Origin: Phanerochaete sordida
Lineage: Eukaryota; Basidiomycota; Agaricomycetes; Polyporales; Phanerochaetaceae
Assembly (NCBI GenBank): GCA_019973155.2
Contig: BPQB01000006.1
Location: 558,001-622,000, forward strand
Reading direction: 5' to 3'
Length of the DNA stretch: 64,000 nt
Under the pieces are notes generated by a model that worked only from the letters and a program-made list of their open reading frames with translations, had not been told where the DNA came from and ran no database searches. The position numbers were made by a program, and so were the translations under genes. This document shows, in pieces, positions 26,706-38,905 of the stretch (positions within the stretch are counted from its first letter, which is position 1; each line of letters opens with the position of its first letter).

Positions 26706-28797
26706 TCAGCTGAAGCAATACCTCTGCAGACAAGTGCTGCACACCCCGCTCCTCCGCTCGCCTATCCTCGCGCGCGCTCTGTCCACCACAGCGCAGGCCA
26801 GACATGCGGGGAACTCTGGATCCTTGTGCGTGCTGCTGATCGGGATTCCTTGCGTCGCGACATCGAACGCCTGATTCATGAACGCCTGGATCTGCGGGGT
26901 CGTGAACGTGTCCGTGAAGGTCGACAGGTTCGTCAGCGGCGGCTGGCCGAGCGGGGGACCGCCATTGGCGATATAGACAACGAGGGGGGCTTCATGGTTC
27001 GTGTCACAGCCGAAGAACGTGGTGTGCCTTGTCAAATTGCGGGCTTCGAAGACATTCGGACTGGTCGGGATCGGAGGGAAGGAGTATACGCCTGGAAAGA
27101 GTGCGGCGCGTTCTTGGGTGGACTGCGCTGATCGTCAGCGGGATGAATTAGGAAAATACATATTTAAGATGCCTACAATGATAGAACTCCCGTTCGTCCA
27201 GTTGTTTTCAGTGTCAGCGGACTACAGGCGACACTATCAGCAGAGGAACCTAGGTCAAGAATTGAACAAGATCTCACAGCATCAATAGCGATGACGATAT
27301 CGACGCCCCGAGACTTGACCAGCATAGGCTGGATTGGCACGACTTCGCCGTCCTCGCCTCCATCCACGAAAGAGATGATGGTCTGGTTTCTGTCGAGGAA
27401 TGTCTTGGGAGCGACGCCCTGGAAAGGATTGGGGATGGCTGCGGTGTCTAGACGGAGGCCTGGCTGCGGGAAGGTGGCATTGATGGCTGCGACGACTGGG
27501 CCGATGCTCGATGCAGCTAAGGCGGCGGCCTGAAGTGTAGCGTTAGCATAAAGGCAGCGATGGAGGAACGTATCAGACACACGGAGACGTTGAACTCATT
27601 CCACAGGTTGGAAGACGAAGCTGAGACGAACGAGACTTGGTCAAAGTTCGATACGCAGGTCCTGTTCCGTGATCCGAGCAGCAACGTGGGTACGAAGGAG
27701 GACAGCATGGGATCGAATGATCCAGTTTCAACTGCGTCTCCTGTCAGCTAGGAAGTATGGCTACGCAAAATCGACAGATGTACTCACAGACGTTGAATTC
27801 GTAGATTGGGTTCGTCAAGGGCACATCGTTCCCAGGAATAACAGCCTTGTCATTTTCGAATTGCGACACCGAGTCGGTCACGATGATTGGGAAAGGCATC
27901 TCATGGTTTTCGAACGTAGACCTGAGAAGCAAGGTCAGTACTCTCCTGGACCAAGATTTGGAGGAAAGCTCAAGCTGACAGATTAGCGACGCCCGACCAC
28001 GTAATGCCAGCACCGTGCGTGAAGTTCGTGGAAAAGAAGTCGGCCAGAGTCGTGCCATTGACAAAGTGCCTCGCAAGAGAGCGCGAGAACACATCTGTGA
28101 ACGTAATCGGGAACCCAGCTGCGTGTTTCCCAGCAATTTCTTCGAGCAGGAGTTCGATGAACTCCGTCTGCACGGTCGCATTCGTCGAGATGCTCGTCAG
28201 CCCGAGCTCGTTCAGCCACCCGCCGAACACGTCCTCCCCGGTGCCGGCCCCGGCGTCGAGGCCAAAAATAAGCGACGGGATCGTCGGGAAGTTGGCCTGC
28301 ACGAGGGACGTCACGAGGAACGAGCCACCGGACAAACCGGCGAGGTAGCTCGCAGCCTGCAGCAGGCCGCCGACGCCGGCGCTGACAGACGTCGAGTTCC
28401 GCCCGTCGAGCGTGTTCAGGACGGTACCGCCGAAGAGCGCCGCGCGCATGCCGCCGCCGCTCGTGGCGATGCCCAGGGTCGGGAACTCGGCCCTGCCTTC
28501 GAGGATGGCCGTCAGGTAGTGCGGTAGCGCGATGTGCTGTGTACGGGCGCTGTGCTCGACGGCAGAGAGATACGAGCTCCATGCGCCTGGGAGGACTTTT
28601 TTCTGGCGCGTCGAGATGTAGGCGGTCTCCTGGTGGCTGAGAGTCGCATGCTTGCCCGCGGACCTGACGAGGGTGAAATTTGCAGGACAAGGAGCGCTCA
28701 GCGGGGTATATGCCAGCGCAGCCGGAAGGGCGATCTGCTGCGCTGAGGCATAGCCCACGGCGCAAAGAGCAAGGGCAACGACTGGGCCGGGGAACAT
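26706..28797 (-). CDS. PLB1: Secreted lysophospholipase / phospholipase B
   Basis: Hydrolyses acyl chains of (lyso)phospholipids outside the cell or at the wall. ATG 28795-28797. The N-terminus MFPGPVVALALCAVGYASA is a signal peptide. Family signatures: LGIATSGGGMRAALFG (oxyanion-hole glycines), LAGLSGGSFLVTSL (GLSGGS, nucleophile Ser) and TIISFVDGGEDGEVVPIQPM (catalytic Asp). Many N-x-S/T sites suit secretion. The 3' half is split into several exons. The end (GCDTNHEAPLVVYIANGGPP, then a Cys-rich segment to TGA at 26706-26708) matches the family. No clear GPI hydrophobic tail. Convergent with Psy2, with 185 bp between stops. Identity secure; the middle exon joints were not all checked. Confidence 0.92.
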
Positions 28798-28840
28798 TTC
28801 CCGAAGCAGAGGATGGCAGAACCGGACATGGACTCGAGCC

Positions 28841-28848
28841 TATATATA
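28841..28848 (-). promoter_or_regulatory. TATA-like box of the phospholipase gene
   Basis: TATATATA lies 44-51 bp upstream of the start codon at 28797. Position and sequence suit a TATA element. Confidence 0.55.
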
Positions 28849-31553
28849 CCCGGTTGCCCAGGGCGAGCCTTTTGCCATCACGGCCGCCGCTCAGCACTCA
28901 GGGCGACCATCCCGCATGTGTATGCTGTCCGCTCGCCTATGACCGTGAGCACCGGCAAGATCATGCCAACTCTAATCCACGACACTCACGCCTGTCATTT
29001 CCGGTGATCGTTTCACGGGCTCGGACACGCCAGCAGTCGTCCTATGCTGAGCTTGAGGTCACGGCGCATAGCAGTACAGACACCGAGGCTGCCTATTAGT
29101 CTAATAGTGAGCGAGCAGTGCACGGCCGATGAAACTCACCTGCGCAACGGGTCGGGACAAGATATCTCCCGCGCTGCGGTGCTGAGCGAGGCGACATGGG
29201 CGCAAAATCAGCAGCTGGAAACATTCCACGACGACGAACGTTGTTCGATGACTGCTGTGCTCTCAAGTTCGAGAGAAAAGAAGTTGCGCGGCTGATTCGA
29301 TTCGCACGGCATCCGCAAGGATTGGCGTACGGTGCACATCAGCAAAAAAAGGAAACCCATATATGCGCTGGGGAGACATACAAGCGAGTACCTCACAGGG
29401 GAGGTCCGGTATGGTCAGCCAAGAGTATACCTCTCAGGTATTGTCTTCTCAGCTCGTGGATGGCCAGGTCTGACAGGCATGCCCGTACATGTTCGGCTAT
29501 GGCGTCCCCCGCGCGTCTACGTCACCGTCGATCCGCTCAAGGCGTGACGGTCACTGGGGCGACTTCTCGTTCCCGTCACCGAAGACACGCCCCGCTCTGG
29601 CCGCACGCCGTAGCACGTAGCACTGTGTCCTCCAAGACGGGCACAAGGTAACACGAGCCCGCCCTAAAGTCACGCTTTGGGGCATGCCGTCATGCAATAA
29701 ATGAGTCAACGGCGGACGGCCGTCCCCATTCTCCCTCCTTCCCTCCTTCCCCCACATAGACACGTTCGCTGCGCTATGGTACGCCCATGTTTCCGTCACT
29801 TGATGAAGTCATGCCTACTTATGATATGAAAAGCTGAGACTACCCAGACCGTGACGCTAGTCGACGCGCTCGAACGGCCACGACAGAGCTTGCAGCACAC
29901 CGCCGCCGCCGCCTTGCTGTAGCGTATAGCGATGAGTACGATGACTGTGCCTTCCGAGGACCACTTGCTGAACTCTGCTTTCAGTGGCCGTGCTACACGA
30001 TAGGCAACGCCATGCGCGACACGCAAGACGATGTCGAATGGTCGACGGTAAAGACATATGATGCATATGACTCCAGTCTGAGCCTGACAACCGCTTTATA
30101 GCTTGTCGGATACTCCGAGCCCACCGACGAGCACGCATATGAGAAGGAAGCGTAAGCCGTGCGTTGCCCGAAGCTTAGTAAATGCAGTTCCTGACGTCTC
30201 ACGCAGATCACCTGGTGACGTCCTACTTGCGGCGCATAGGATCGACTGCACCTCGCTATCTCGCGTACCTCGATCTTCGTGACGCCGCGCTGGTCGTCTT
30301 TGTACGCAGGTGCGAGCCCCCATATGCGCTCCCTCGTTGCCCTTGTCGTTCCTAACACACATTCATATCAGCCGTGCACACTCGCGTGCTCTTGCATTCA
30401 GCGCGTTCGCTCCGCCTCGGCTCACGCACTCGACTCCATACCAAGGCCCATCTCGCCGTCCACGTCGTCGCTCTTTCCCTGCATCTGTCACTAGCCGCTT
30501 TCGCATTTCGCCGCCCCTGAGGCACTCCCGCCTACTTCGCTTTCCAGCTTTACCCACGCCGTATGCAAATGGGCAGCTTCCGGGATCCTAGCTCCGTTTC
30601 ACACCATGTTGTTGCCTTATGGCCGATGTACATAGTCGTGGAATATGAATGCAAATTGTATTTTTCGCAGCATTATCGCGATAGATCGGGTGCGAGTAAG
30701 CAGAACGAAAATGGAGCAAAATTGATATTATAATCCGCCTGGCAGGGTCTGCCATGTGCATACATGCCCAGGTATTGTATATCTGACGGGGATGGTCATG
30801 CAAGATGTACCTGTCAGATATATCATACAGCCCTTAAGAAAGGCGTATATGCGCATGCACTAGGTACCCTGACAGATATCACATATATGCTCCGGTAGAC
30901 CTTACCTGAGCATACCTGAGCATCCATGGCGTGCCTTTTTTTGCTGATGCATGTGGGCGCCCTTTCGATTTCCAGGCGGGGTGGGAGTCCCTTGACTGGT
31001 ACGCGTGAGCTAGCAGTGGTTACAAAAACCGCTCAAAATGTAAAAAAGCTAAGCCAGGTCATAGATAGAGTCTAGTGTTTGTAGCCCACGGAGCGGTAGT
31101 ATGAGTGCTAGAGTGTACTGGTTTTGATTCAGTAACACGGATGCCACGAAAGGTCCAAAGCTCACCAGCGTCGTTTTGCAAATCAGCTTGAGCTAGAAAG
31201 CAGCAGTGCTACCGATATGTCGTATAAAGTGACGGGAATTCCTGCCCAAATTTTCCACCAGCTGAGCAGTTCATGGACGGGATAGAACAGCGGCGACGTG
31301 AACCACGCGCGCGCCTGGCACCTTCGGCGCTCCCATGTTTTTCCATGGGCACGGTGGTCTCTTCGCTGGTTCGCCTTTTGAACTCGCGTTGCTGAGCAAC
31401 ATGCGAATTCTGCACGGACTACGAAAGGCGGAAGCATAAAGGAAGTACGTCGTATTGTTTGTATATACAGCCCCTGGCATCCCGCTCAGACTTAACAAGC
31501 TCTAATCAGACTCGTGCAATTGTCATCCCCCGAGTCAGCGGTGCGAACACACC
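28849..31553. other. Long intergenic region without supportable gene
   Basis: 2.7 kb. Only short open frames without domains. It contains a C/T-rich tract (CTCCCTCCTTCCCTCCTTCC, near 29731), and a more AT-rich part from about 30600 with related GACAGATAT-type repeats and a tandem 10-mer (30903-30922). Could include untranslated RNA or decayed sequence, but nothing is demonstrable. Confidence 0.5.
30777..30922. repeat. Cluster of short inverted and direct repeats
   Basis: TATATCTGAC (30778-30787) and GTCAGATATA (30813-30822) form a perfect 10-bp inverted pair with a 25-bp loop. A related string GTACCCTGACAGATATCA follows near 30864-30881, resembling GTACCTGTCAGATATATCA near 30808-30826. TACCTGAGCA is repeated twice in tandem at 30903-30922. 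Confidence 0.6.
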
Positions 31554-32484
31554 ATGGGTATCAACGTTCTACCCGCAGAAATACTTGGTCACATCCTGGC
31601 GATCTATGCGGAAGATGCCTTCGAGAGACTTACTGCAGACAGGCTCTGTTGGATGCTCGTCCCCGACAGCTTGTACATCCCCCAGCGGTCGGAGAAGTTC
31701 CACGGGTTCCTAAACACCACGCTTGTTCGCAAGCGATGGCGCGAAATTGCGCTCCACTGTCCCGCGTTCTGGAGCAACATCGTCGTGGGCCCGCGCGAGA
31801 ACACCGATCGTATGCTCGCGCGGTCGAAGGACCGGCCGCTCGACGTGTTCTGCATGCTGCGGGGATACGTGGACCGCTATCGACGGCGAGATGCCTTCTG
31901 GCTTGCTTTGAATCGCTTGGAACGATTCCACTCCTTCCGGCTTTGCTGCGAAGACACCGGCGAAATTATTACCCCCTTGTACGCCTCAGCGCACGCCCCT
32001 CTTCTCGAAGATCTGACTGCCCACTTCGCCGAAGTATGGGGACGTCCTGTCTGTCAACAACCATGTCACAAGTCTTGGACGGAAGTGGCAGGCTTCCCGC
32101 TTACGGCGGTACAAGGTCTGCAGCGGGCGCGACGTCGAGCTGCCACTGGAATTGTGGCCAGCGTTGCAGTTCAAGTATTCCTTGGCGCATCTCGTGTGGT
32201 TCCCTGCGGAAACGTCCTTTAATGCATCAGTATTCCCGTTTGCAGAAGGCGTCCTTCCTCACCTCGAGACTTTGCACATCGCCTTCTCCCGCGAATACCA
32301 CGTCCCGCTCTTTCACCCACTAGTTAGCCGAGCAAGGCCTCAAACCGTGCGTGTTCCTCGATTGCGCCGCCTCGTACTGGAAGGAAATCTTGATATCTGC
32401 ATGTATCTCCTTCAACATTTAGTGTTTCCTGCTCCGCTCTGCCAGTTGCGCTACCGATGTCCCGCTACGTTGTACAGTGTATAA
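31554..32484 (+). pseudogene. F-box gene, frameshifted and truncated (subfamily of the 34-42 kb cluster)
   Basis: ATG 31554 opens MGINVLPAEILGHILAIY, an F-box, then WREIALHCPAFWSNIVVGP and LARSKDRPLDVFCML, colinear with the intact copies at 34328 and 36806. After LTAHFAE (about 32035) similarity jumps to another frame: YGDVLSVNNHV ... RRYKVC then LWPALQFKYSLAHLVWFP. The original frame closes at 32222. The second frame stops at 32484 near LLQHLVFPAPLCQLRY, far short of the 590-620 aa of its paralogues and without their terminal exons. A one-base indel plus 3' loss makes it a likely pseudogene. A short intron cannot restore the frame. Confidence 0.82.
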
Positions 32485-32738
32485 TCCTATTGATTTCCTT
32501 GTTGCTGCTGACGGTACCAAGGCCGACCAGAACCGCGGCTTGACACGGCAATGGTATTTCGCAAATCACCTTGTGAGTCAGACATGTTTCATTCCGCTAT
32601 TACTACGATAACCAAGTAGCTACACGCAGGCGGAACGAAAGAACGGAGCACACTGAAAAAGAAGTAATTCAAACAAGGGTCAATGTCGAACATCATCTGG
32701 GTGAACGAACTCGTACATACCGATAGGGGCCCACGCAT

Positions 32739-33277
32739 CTAGCTGCCGTCGCAGAAAGGCTTGCCAGCAGCGGTGCGGCCATACTCGAGGCCGGCTGCGC
32801 GTCGGTCAGTCATTTTATCTGATCATGCTCACGGTGCACGACGTACAATCAAGGCGGACGCGGCCAGCGGTGCTGGAGCCGCAGTGGTCGTTGATGCTGT
32901 TGTCGTAGTCGAGCACGTCCTGTGCGTCCGCCTGAATGTCTACGCCGGAGAAATTGCAGACGTAGGCGATCGCGCTGCCCGCTGCAGGAGAAGAGCCCGT
33001 CAAAAAAAATCCCGCGCTGCTGCCTGGAGCGGCCCCAGGGCCTGTCGTGCGACGCACCGAACTGCGTGGCGATCGCGCCGTTGGCGATGACGGTCTGGTA
33101 GTCGTCGAGGAGCACGTTCAGCTGCTTGACGGCACTGAATTTGTTGGCGCCGTTGATCGACGCGGCGAAGCAGTTGTAGCTGTCGCCACGCTTCTCAACG
33201 GCCTCAGCGGGAGCGGGCGACGCCGCGGCCAAAGAGGCGAGAGCGAGAAGGGCAGAGAAAGCGATGGTGAGCTGCAT
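32739..33277 (-). CDS. Small secreted cysteine-containing protein, 136 aa
   Basis: Three exons: 33058-33277, 32847-32981 and 32739-32794, joined by two GT-AG introns whose phases fit exactly. MQLTIAFSALLALASLAAAS is a clear signal peptide. A short propeptide ends at Lys29-Arg30, a Kex2-type site. The mature part would be about 106 residues with four cysteines (NCFAAS, YVCNFSG, NDHCGSS, PFCDGS) and ends ...GRTAAGKPFCDGS, TAG 32739-32741. The family is not recognised. Size, secretion signal and even Cys count suit an effector-like or cell-wall-associated small secreted protein. It lies on the opposite strand inside the F-box block. A TATA box lies about 75 bp upstream. Confidence 0.8.
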
Positions 33278-33352
33278 CGTTGTGGTTGTTGCTTGCTAGA
33301 CTGAGACTGAGGAGCTGTTGGGCTTGAGTTTTTCAGAGAATTGTCGGGTCCT

Positions 33353-33358
33353 CTTATA
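33353..33358 (-). promoter_or_regulatory. TATA-like box of the small secreted protein gene
   Basis: On the minus strand GGTATAAGAG lies about 75-80 bp before the ATG at 33277. Confidence 0.55.
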
Positions 33359-33359
33359 C

Positions 33360-34327
33360 CTGTGGTTTGTAGCGTCAACACCCTAGACTTGCGAGTGCAT
33401 CTCCTGCCTTGCGGTCAGGTCAGACCGCGTCCAGGGCTGTAGTGTCACCTGTGTCGAGGAGAACATCACAGGTTCTGGCGAGCCAGCATGCTCTCGTGCC
33501 TCCAGACATGGGCCGGCTGTCTACACAAGGCAGGGCGCGCATTCCAACGTACGCGGAGTCCTCCGGAGGTTCGTCCGATGCCAACTTGGACCGGAGGCAT
33601 GCTAGACAGTGGCGCTGATGAATAAACGATCCGCGACGAGCCCGTGGCCGTGTATCGCGTAAGACTGTGTATCCCATGCGCCACGGGCACCGGCTGGCGA
33701 GCATCACAGCGTCGGGGGTATCGCGCCAGCTGTCATGGCACGAATATCACCGAGCACATATGGCAGAGAAGCGAGGCAAAGGCTAGACGTCGGGAAAACG
33801 GGAAAGTGAACCATCGAACTCTCGGCATTTTGAGCTTCGTGCCGGTTCAGACGTCGCGCAGAGCAATGCGGTGCTCACATGCTGGCCCTGAGTGGGGCAG
33901 CCTGAGTACTTACTTGACTTGTGTTTCGTGGGGCAGGTAGCTTACTCTATGTCCCATAGGCCTATAGATTATGGGCTCCCTGATATGTGAGTAATACTGT
34001 TAGAGACTTACTATCGTCAAAAAGGTAGCCTCATGAAAGTACTTAGGAAAAGGGAGGTCATATTGAAGGTAGCTGGGCGCCGAGCGCTAAGATTGGATCT
34101 CACGGTCTTGCGCGCTCGCCATCCCTCCCGCGTCCTGGTTCATTTCGTACCGCGGCATCTATTCGTAATCACCTTCAAAGACGAGGGGCAGAGACAGTGA
34201 GAATGTGCGTATCGTCGCGAGACCCACACAGCTATCTGACGGTCTGACATAGCATCATCCCCCCGGCCCCCCTCATCACTTGCACTCGAACGCCTCTCGG
34301 ACTCGGAGTCCTGGCAGCGACGGCTCG
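33360..34327. other. Intergenic region
   Basis: About 970 bp between divergent starts (secreted protein leftward, F-box rightward). No gene or relic recognised. Confidence 0.45.
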
Positions 34328-36217
34328 ATGACAGTCGACGACCTACCTGCGGAAATACTGATCCAAATCCTAGTGATCTATGCAGCAGATGTCTTTGAGA
34401 CATTCGCTGCGAACCGGTTTGCTTTGATGTCCATCACTGACGACATGTACGTCTCCCGGCTGAAGGTGAACTTCTACGACTTCGCCGAGGTCACGCGGGT
34501 CTGCAAGCGGTGGCGCGCCATTGCGCTCGACTGCCCCGCGTTCTGGAGCAATGTCGTCGTTGGGCCTTACGGCAACACCGCGCGCATGCTTGCACGGTCG
34601 AAGAGCCATCCGCTCGACGTGTTCTGCGTGCTGTCGAACAACCAGGGCGGCGAACGGCGTGGTGATGCTCTCGAGCTCGCGCTCGAGCACCTGGCCCAGT
34701 TTCGCTCATTCCAGCTGTGCGTTCGGCGTCGCGATGCCGACGAAGAGCCCGACTCGCTGTACGATGCAGTCGAGGCGCCCCTCCTCGAGGACTTCACGGT
34801 GCACTTCGCGGAGAACCTTGGTGACTGGGCGGAAAAGCCCAGGATTCGGCGCGTCGGGTGCAAGTGGGTCGCACCACGGTTGTGGAGGTACAAGGTCTGG
34901 GGCGGACACGACCAAGACCTGCGGCTCAATTCGTGGCAGGCGCTGCAGTTCAAGGACACGTTGACCCAGCTCATATGGTTTCCTGCCAATGCATCCAACA
35001 CGCTCTTTCCTTCGGCTGAGACCGTGATATCTGCGCTGCGCTCCCTCCCTCATCTCGAGACATTACAAATCGCGTTCTCGCCCAAGTATCCTGTGGCGCC
35101 CTTCATCCCGCTTGCTCAGCGGCTCAAAGCCGACCCCGTGCACCTTCCCCGGCTGACCTGCCTCGTGCTGGAAGGCCACCTCGACACCTGTATCGATATC
35201 CTCGGTCATGTACGCCACCCAGAACCCCTCCAACAATTTGGAGTTATCTCCAAGTCTGAAAGCAAGCGCACCGACAGCAAGCACGTCAGAGTCGCCGACT
35301 TCTTCGCAGAGGCGATCGACCTCGAGCACAACGCCGCGAATCCGGCATCAACGGTTATCCGTACCCTCCTCATTCAGCCAGAGAGCATCCGCGAGACGGG
35401 CATCGAGCTCATGGGCCGGCGCGCCCTCTGCAGCCCGCTCCGCTTCCCAGACACCATACACATCCACGACCAGCTCAGCCGACCGGGCCACGAGGACCTA
35501 GACCTGTGCCTGTCACTACCAGACGTCCTGCCGCGCAGCTACCTCGAGCAGCTCTTCTCCCGAGTGCGGCTCGACGCCGTCGAAGCGCTGCAGCTCGGCG
35601 TCAAGGTCTGTGGTGGTTACGGGCACCTCTACCTTGCGGACGAGTGGCTCGGCGTCGCGCAGAAGCTGGCTGGCGTACACACGCTCGTGGTCGGCGCGGC
35701 TGAGGTCAGGCCGGCGCGGCTCGCGAGTGCGCTGTTCTTGCCGCCGGACGCCGCAGGCGTGCGCCGGTGCCCGTATCCCGCTCTGCGTCGGCTGCATGTC
35801 ACGGGATTCATAACCCCCACAGCCAAAAAGGGCGCCGCTCGTGAGTTATAGCACGCCGAACGCTTGGGAAAGGGTCCCGCTGACCACGCCGTAGCTTTGT
35901 CTGGCACGGACAAGGGCGCCCTTAAAAATTTGCTGTTCGAGTGCATTTACCCACTTAAACGGCAAGGCGTCTGCATTGACCAGTTCGTGTTCAGTATGCC
36001 CGAGGAAGAGTTGGAGAAAGCGGACCTAGTACTGCTCAAGACTGTGCTCGACGCAGACGTACTGTGCGATGAAGCGAACGGACTCCGAAGGCAGAAATGT
36101 AAGTCCGTCATTGTGCTCTGTATTTCCGACTTGCTGAAATATGTGCTGTCAGCAATGCTCCACCGAGTGCCGGACACCGTTGAGGGTGAGTGGCAGACTG
36201 GAAGACGCGAGTGGTGA
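34328..36217 (+). CDS. F-box protein, three exons, about 593 aa
   Basis: Start is ATG 34328 (MTVDDLPAEILIQILVIYAA); the more upstream frame opening is not ATG. The F-box covers about residues 3-60, ending VCKRWRAIALDCPAFWSNVV. Leucine-rich body follows. Exon 1 34328-35840, intron 35841-35894 (GTGAGT...GCTGACC...GTAG), exon 2 35895-36098 (exactly 204 nt: FECIYPLKRQGVCIDQFVFS ... LLKTVLDADVLCDEANGL), intron 36099-36152, exon 3 36153-36217 (LHRVPDTVEGEW). The same structure occurs in the neighbour at 36806. Presumed SCF substrate receptor; substrate unknown. Highly similar to its tandem copy, which suggests local duplication. Confidence 0.85.
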
Positions 36218-36805
36218 TGTGGACGCCTCCTGCTTGAGAATGCAATGACTCGAGCAGAAATATGACCATCGGCTCTCGGATTGCTGACTATGACTGCATG
36301 CATAGAAGTGAGGAGCTTTATTTTGTTCATCGCCCGAAGAAGACATACCACTAGACGGACTACTAGCACGATATCCGGTCGCTAGTGGCGAATCGATTGT
36401 CACCCTTGTCGATGCCGCATGAATCAGAGCGTCTTAACGTACGCTGCGTAGCAATTCCGAGTAGAGCAGCTAGCTAGCTTCTTGTGCCACGAACCTTGTG
36501 AGAGCAAATGACATTCTTGGCCCGCCAAATACCCAGAATGCCGTTGAACATAGAGACTCACAAGGATGGAGGGGCGAGAGTAAAGTGATAACGCAGGGAA
36601 AAATAGGGTGAACGCTGAGCGCTATGACCAATTCCCACGGGTTTGTCTCGGAAGTGCTCACCGTCCACTCTGCGTTCTGGTCAATCCCATACCGCGATAG
36701 CCTTTCGGAGTTACTTCCATCGCAACCAAGTGGGTACATCGCAGCAAGTTCTATACAATTATCTGACAAGGAAGGTTCAAGTCACGGACTGGGCCTCATC
36801 CTCAA
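36218..36805. other. Spacer between two tandem F-box genes
   Basis: 588 bp. No gene. Should hold the promoter of the downstream F-box gene. Confidence 0.4.
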
Positions 36806-38766
36806 ATGCAACCTAGCCGCGACGCGACGACCATCGACGATGTGCCTGCAGAAATACTGAGTCACATTCTCGTGACCTACGCGGCAGACGCTTTTGAAAG
36901 GTTCACGGCGCAGCGGGTCTCCTGGGCGATTATCCCTGACAGCTTTTACATCTCCTGGCTCAAGGAGAAGTTCTACGACTTCGCCGAGGTCACGCGTGTG
37001 TGCAAGCGGTGGCGCGCCGTCGCGCTCGACTGCCCCGCGTTCTGGAGCAACGTTGTCGTGGGCCCGTACGGCAACACCGAGCTCATGCTCGAGCGGTCCA
37101 AGAACCACCCGCTCGACGTGTTCTGCATGCTCTCGGACAACGAGGGCGGCCACCGCCGGGACGAGTCTCTCTGGCTCGCGCTGGAGCACCTCGCGCGCTT
37201 CCGCTCCTTCCAGCTGTGTCTGCGCCGCCGCGACGCCGACGAGGAGCCTGGCATCTTGTACGACGCGGTCGAGGTGCCTCTCCTGGAGGACTTCACGGTG
37301 CACTTCGCGGAGGACCTGGGCGACGGGTCGGTCAGGGCCAAGATTCGGCGGGTCGGGCGCAACTGGGTCGCGCCGCGGCTGTGGAGATACAAGGTCTGGG
37401 GCGGACACGACCACGACCTGCTCCTCGAGTCGTGGCCGGCGCTGCAGTTCAGTAACACACTGACACAGCTTGTGTGGCTCCCCGGCAAAGCGTCCACCAC
37501 GCTCTTTCCGTCGGCCGAGACCGTGCTTACAGCGCTGCGCTCCCTCCCCCATCTCGAAACGCTGCAGATCGCGTTCTCCAACAAGTACCCTGTCAAGCCC
37601 TTTGTTCCGCTCTCTGAGCGGCTCAAAACGGAAGCCGTGCACCTCCCCCAGCTGACACGCCTCGTGCTGGAAGGCCACCTCGACACCTGCATCGACATCC
37701 TCGAACATCTGCGCTACACAGAACCCCTTCAACAGTTTGGAGTTCTCTCCCAGTCTGAAAGCAAGCGTACCGACAGCGAGCTCGTCAGGGTCGCCGACTT
37801 CTTTGCGGAGATGGTCGCCTCCCAAGACACCCCAGCGGACCCAGCCTCGCCTGCGCTCCACACCCTCCACATCCAGCCCGACACGCACCGCGGGAAGAGC
37901 ATCGCGCTGATGGGCCGGCGCGCCCTCACCAGCCCGCTGCACTTCCCCGACACGCTCTTCCTGCACGACGTGCTCAGCCGGCCGCCCTGCGCGGACCTCG
38001 CTCTGTGCCTTTCGCTCCCGGACGCCGCGCCCCGCAGCGTCCTCGCGCGGCTCTTCGCGCGCACGCGCCTCGGCGCCGTCGCCGCGCTGCACCTCGGCGT
38101 CAAGGTCGCCTGCGGCAACGGCCACCGCCGCCTCGCGCGCGAGTGGCTCGCCGCCGCGCAGAAGCTGGCGCACGTGCACACGCTTGCGGTCGGCGCGACG
38201 GGCGTGAAGCCCGCGCGGCTCGCGCGCGCGCTGCTGCTGCCGCCGGACGGCGCGGGCGTGCGCGCGTGTCCGTACCCGACGCTGCGCCGGGTGCATGTCA
38301 CGGGCTTTGTGAGTCCCGCGGGCGAGAACGGCGACGGGTACGACGAGGAAGTGTTCGATGAAGACGAAGATTGTGAGTCGTCCGTTGGTGCATGCGTGAG
38401 CACCCCGCTGACCGCTTGGCAGCGCGGTCCTGGGCAGAACATGGCACGTTTGAGGACTTCATGGCGGAGTGCATCTACCCCCTCAAGGAACAGGGCATCT
38501 GCCTCGAGCAGCTCGTGTTCAGCCAGTCCGCGGACGAGCTCGAGAAAGGGGACCTGGTGCTGCTCAAGACTGAGCTCGACGCGGACGTGCTGTGTAACAA
38601 AGTCAGCGGGCTTCCGAAGCAGAAATGTCAGTCGGTATTTTCATCGCGTATTTCCGCCCTGCTGAGACGTTCGCTGCCAGTACTTTACCGAGTACCGGAC
38701 GCCGGGGAGGGCGCGTGGCAGACTGTCGAAGACGAACTGCGGTCGAGGAGGATGACCCATCCCTAG
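36806..38766 (+). CDS. F-box protein, three exons, about 618 aa (tandem paralogue)
   Basis: ATG 36806. TIDDVPAEILSHILVTYAAD begins the F-box, then FYDFAEVTRVCKRWRAVALD and CPAFWSNVVVGPYGNTELML. Exon 1 36806-38372, intron 38373-38422, exon 2 38423-38626 (204 nt: FEDFMAECIYPLKEQGICLE ... LLKTELDADVLCNKVSGLPK), intron 38627-38680, exon 3 38681-38766 (YRVPDAGEGAWQTVEDELRS). Intron positions and exon 2 length match the upstream copy. Exon 1 reads open through the first intron, so an unspliced reading gives a false C-terminus. C-terminal half is very GC-rich at third positions. SCF role inferred from the F-box. Confidence 0.86.
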
Positions 38767-38794
38767 AAACCGGCACTGTTCAACCAAAGCCATA

Positions 38795-38905
38795 CAATGC
38801 GCGTGCGAGTTGAATCATGTGAGTAAGTACATAGTTGGGGATACAGGGTATCTACATTGGCAACACACTCGCAAGAAAATACAGCTTCCGCGAGTCCGTC
38901 CCGGC
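38795..38905 (+). repeat. ~110-bp dispersed repeat, copy 1
   Basis: Closely matches 43010-43121 (both begin CAATGCGCGTGCGAGTTGAA and end near GAGTCCGTCCC). It contains a donor-like GTAAGTACATAG and a CAG acceptor followed by CTTCCGCGAGTCCGTCCCGG, which reads in frame into the relic beginning at 38906. It therefore looks like the last intron of a lost F-box gene. Confidence 0.8.

Noticed and set aside
34280..34327. Upstream start for the 34-kb F-box gene
   Set aside because: The codon there is TTG. The first ATG is 34328 and fits the start of the paralogue.
36782..38296. 504-codon minus-strand frame antisense to an F-box gene
   Set aside because: Shadow of a GC3-rich coding exon. The sense strand has the F-box, conserved introns and paralogues.
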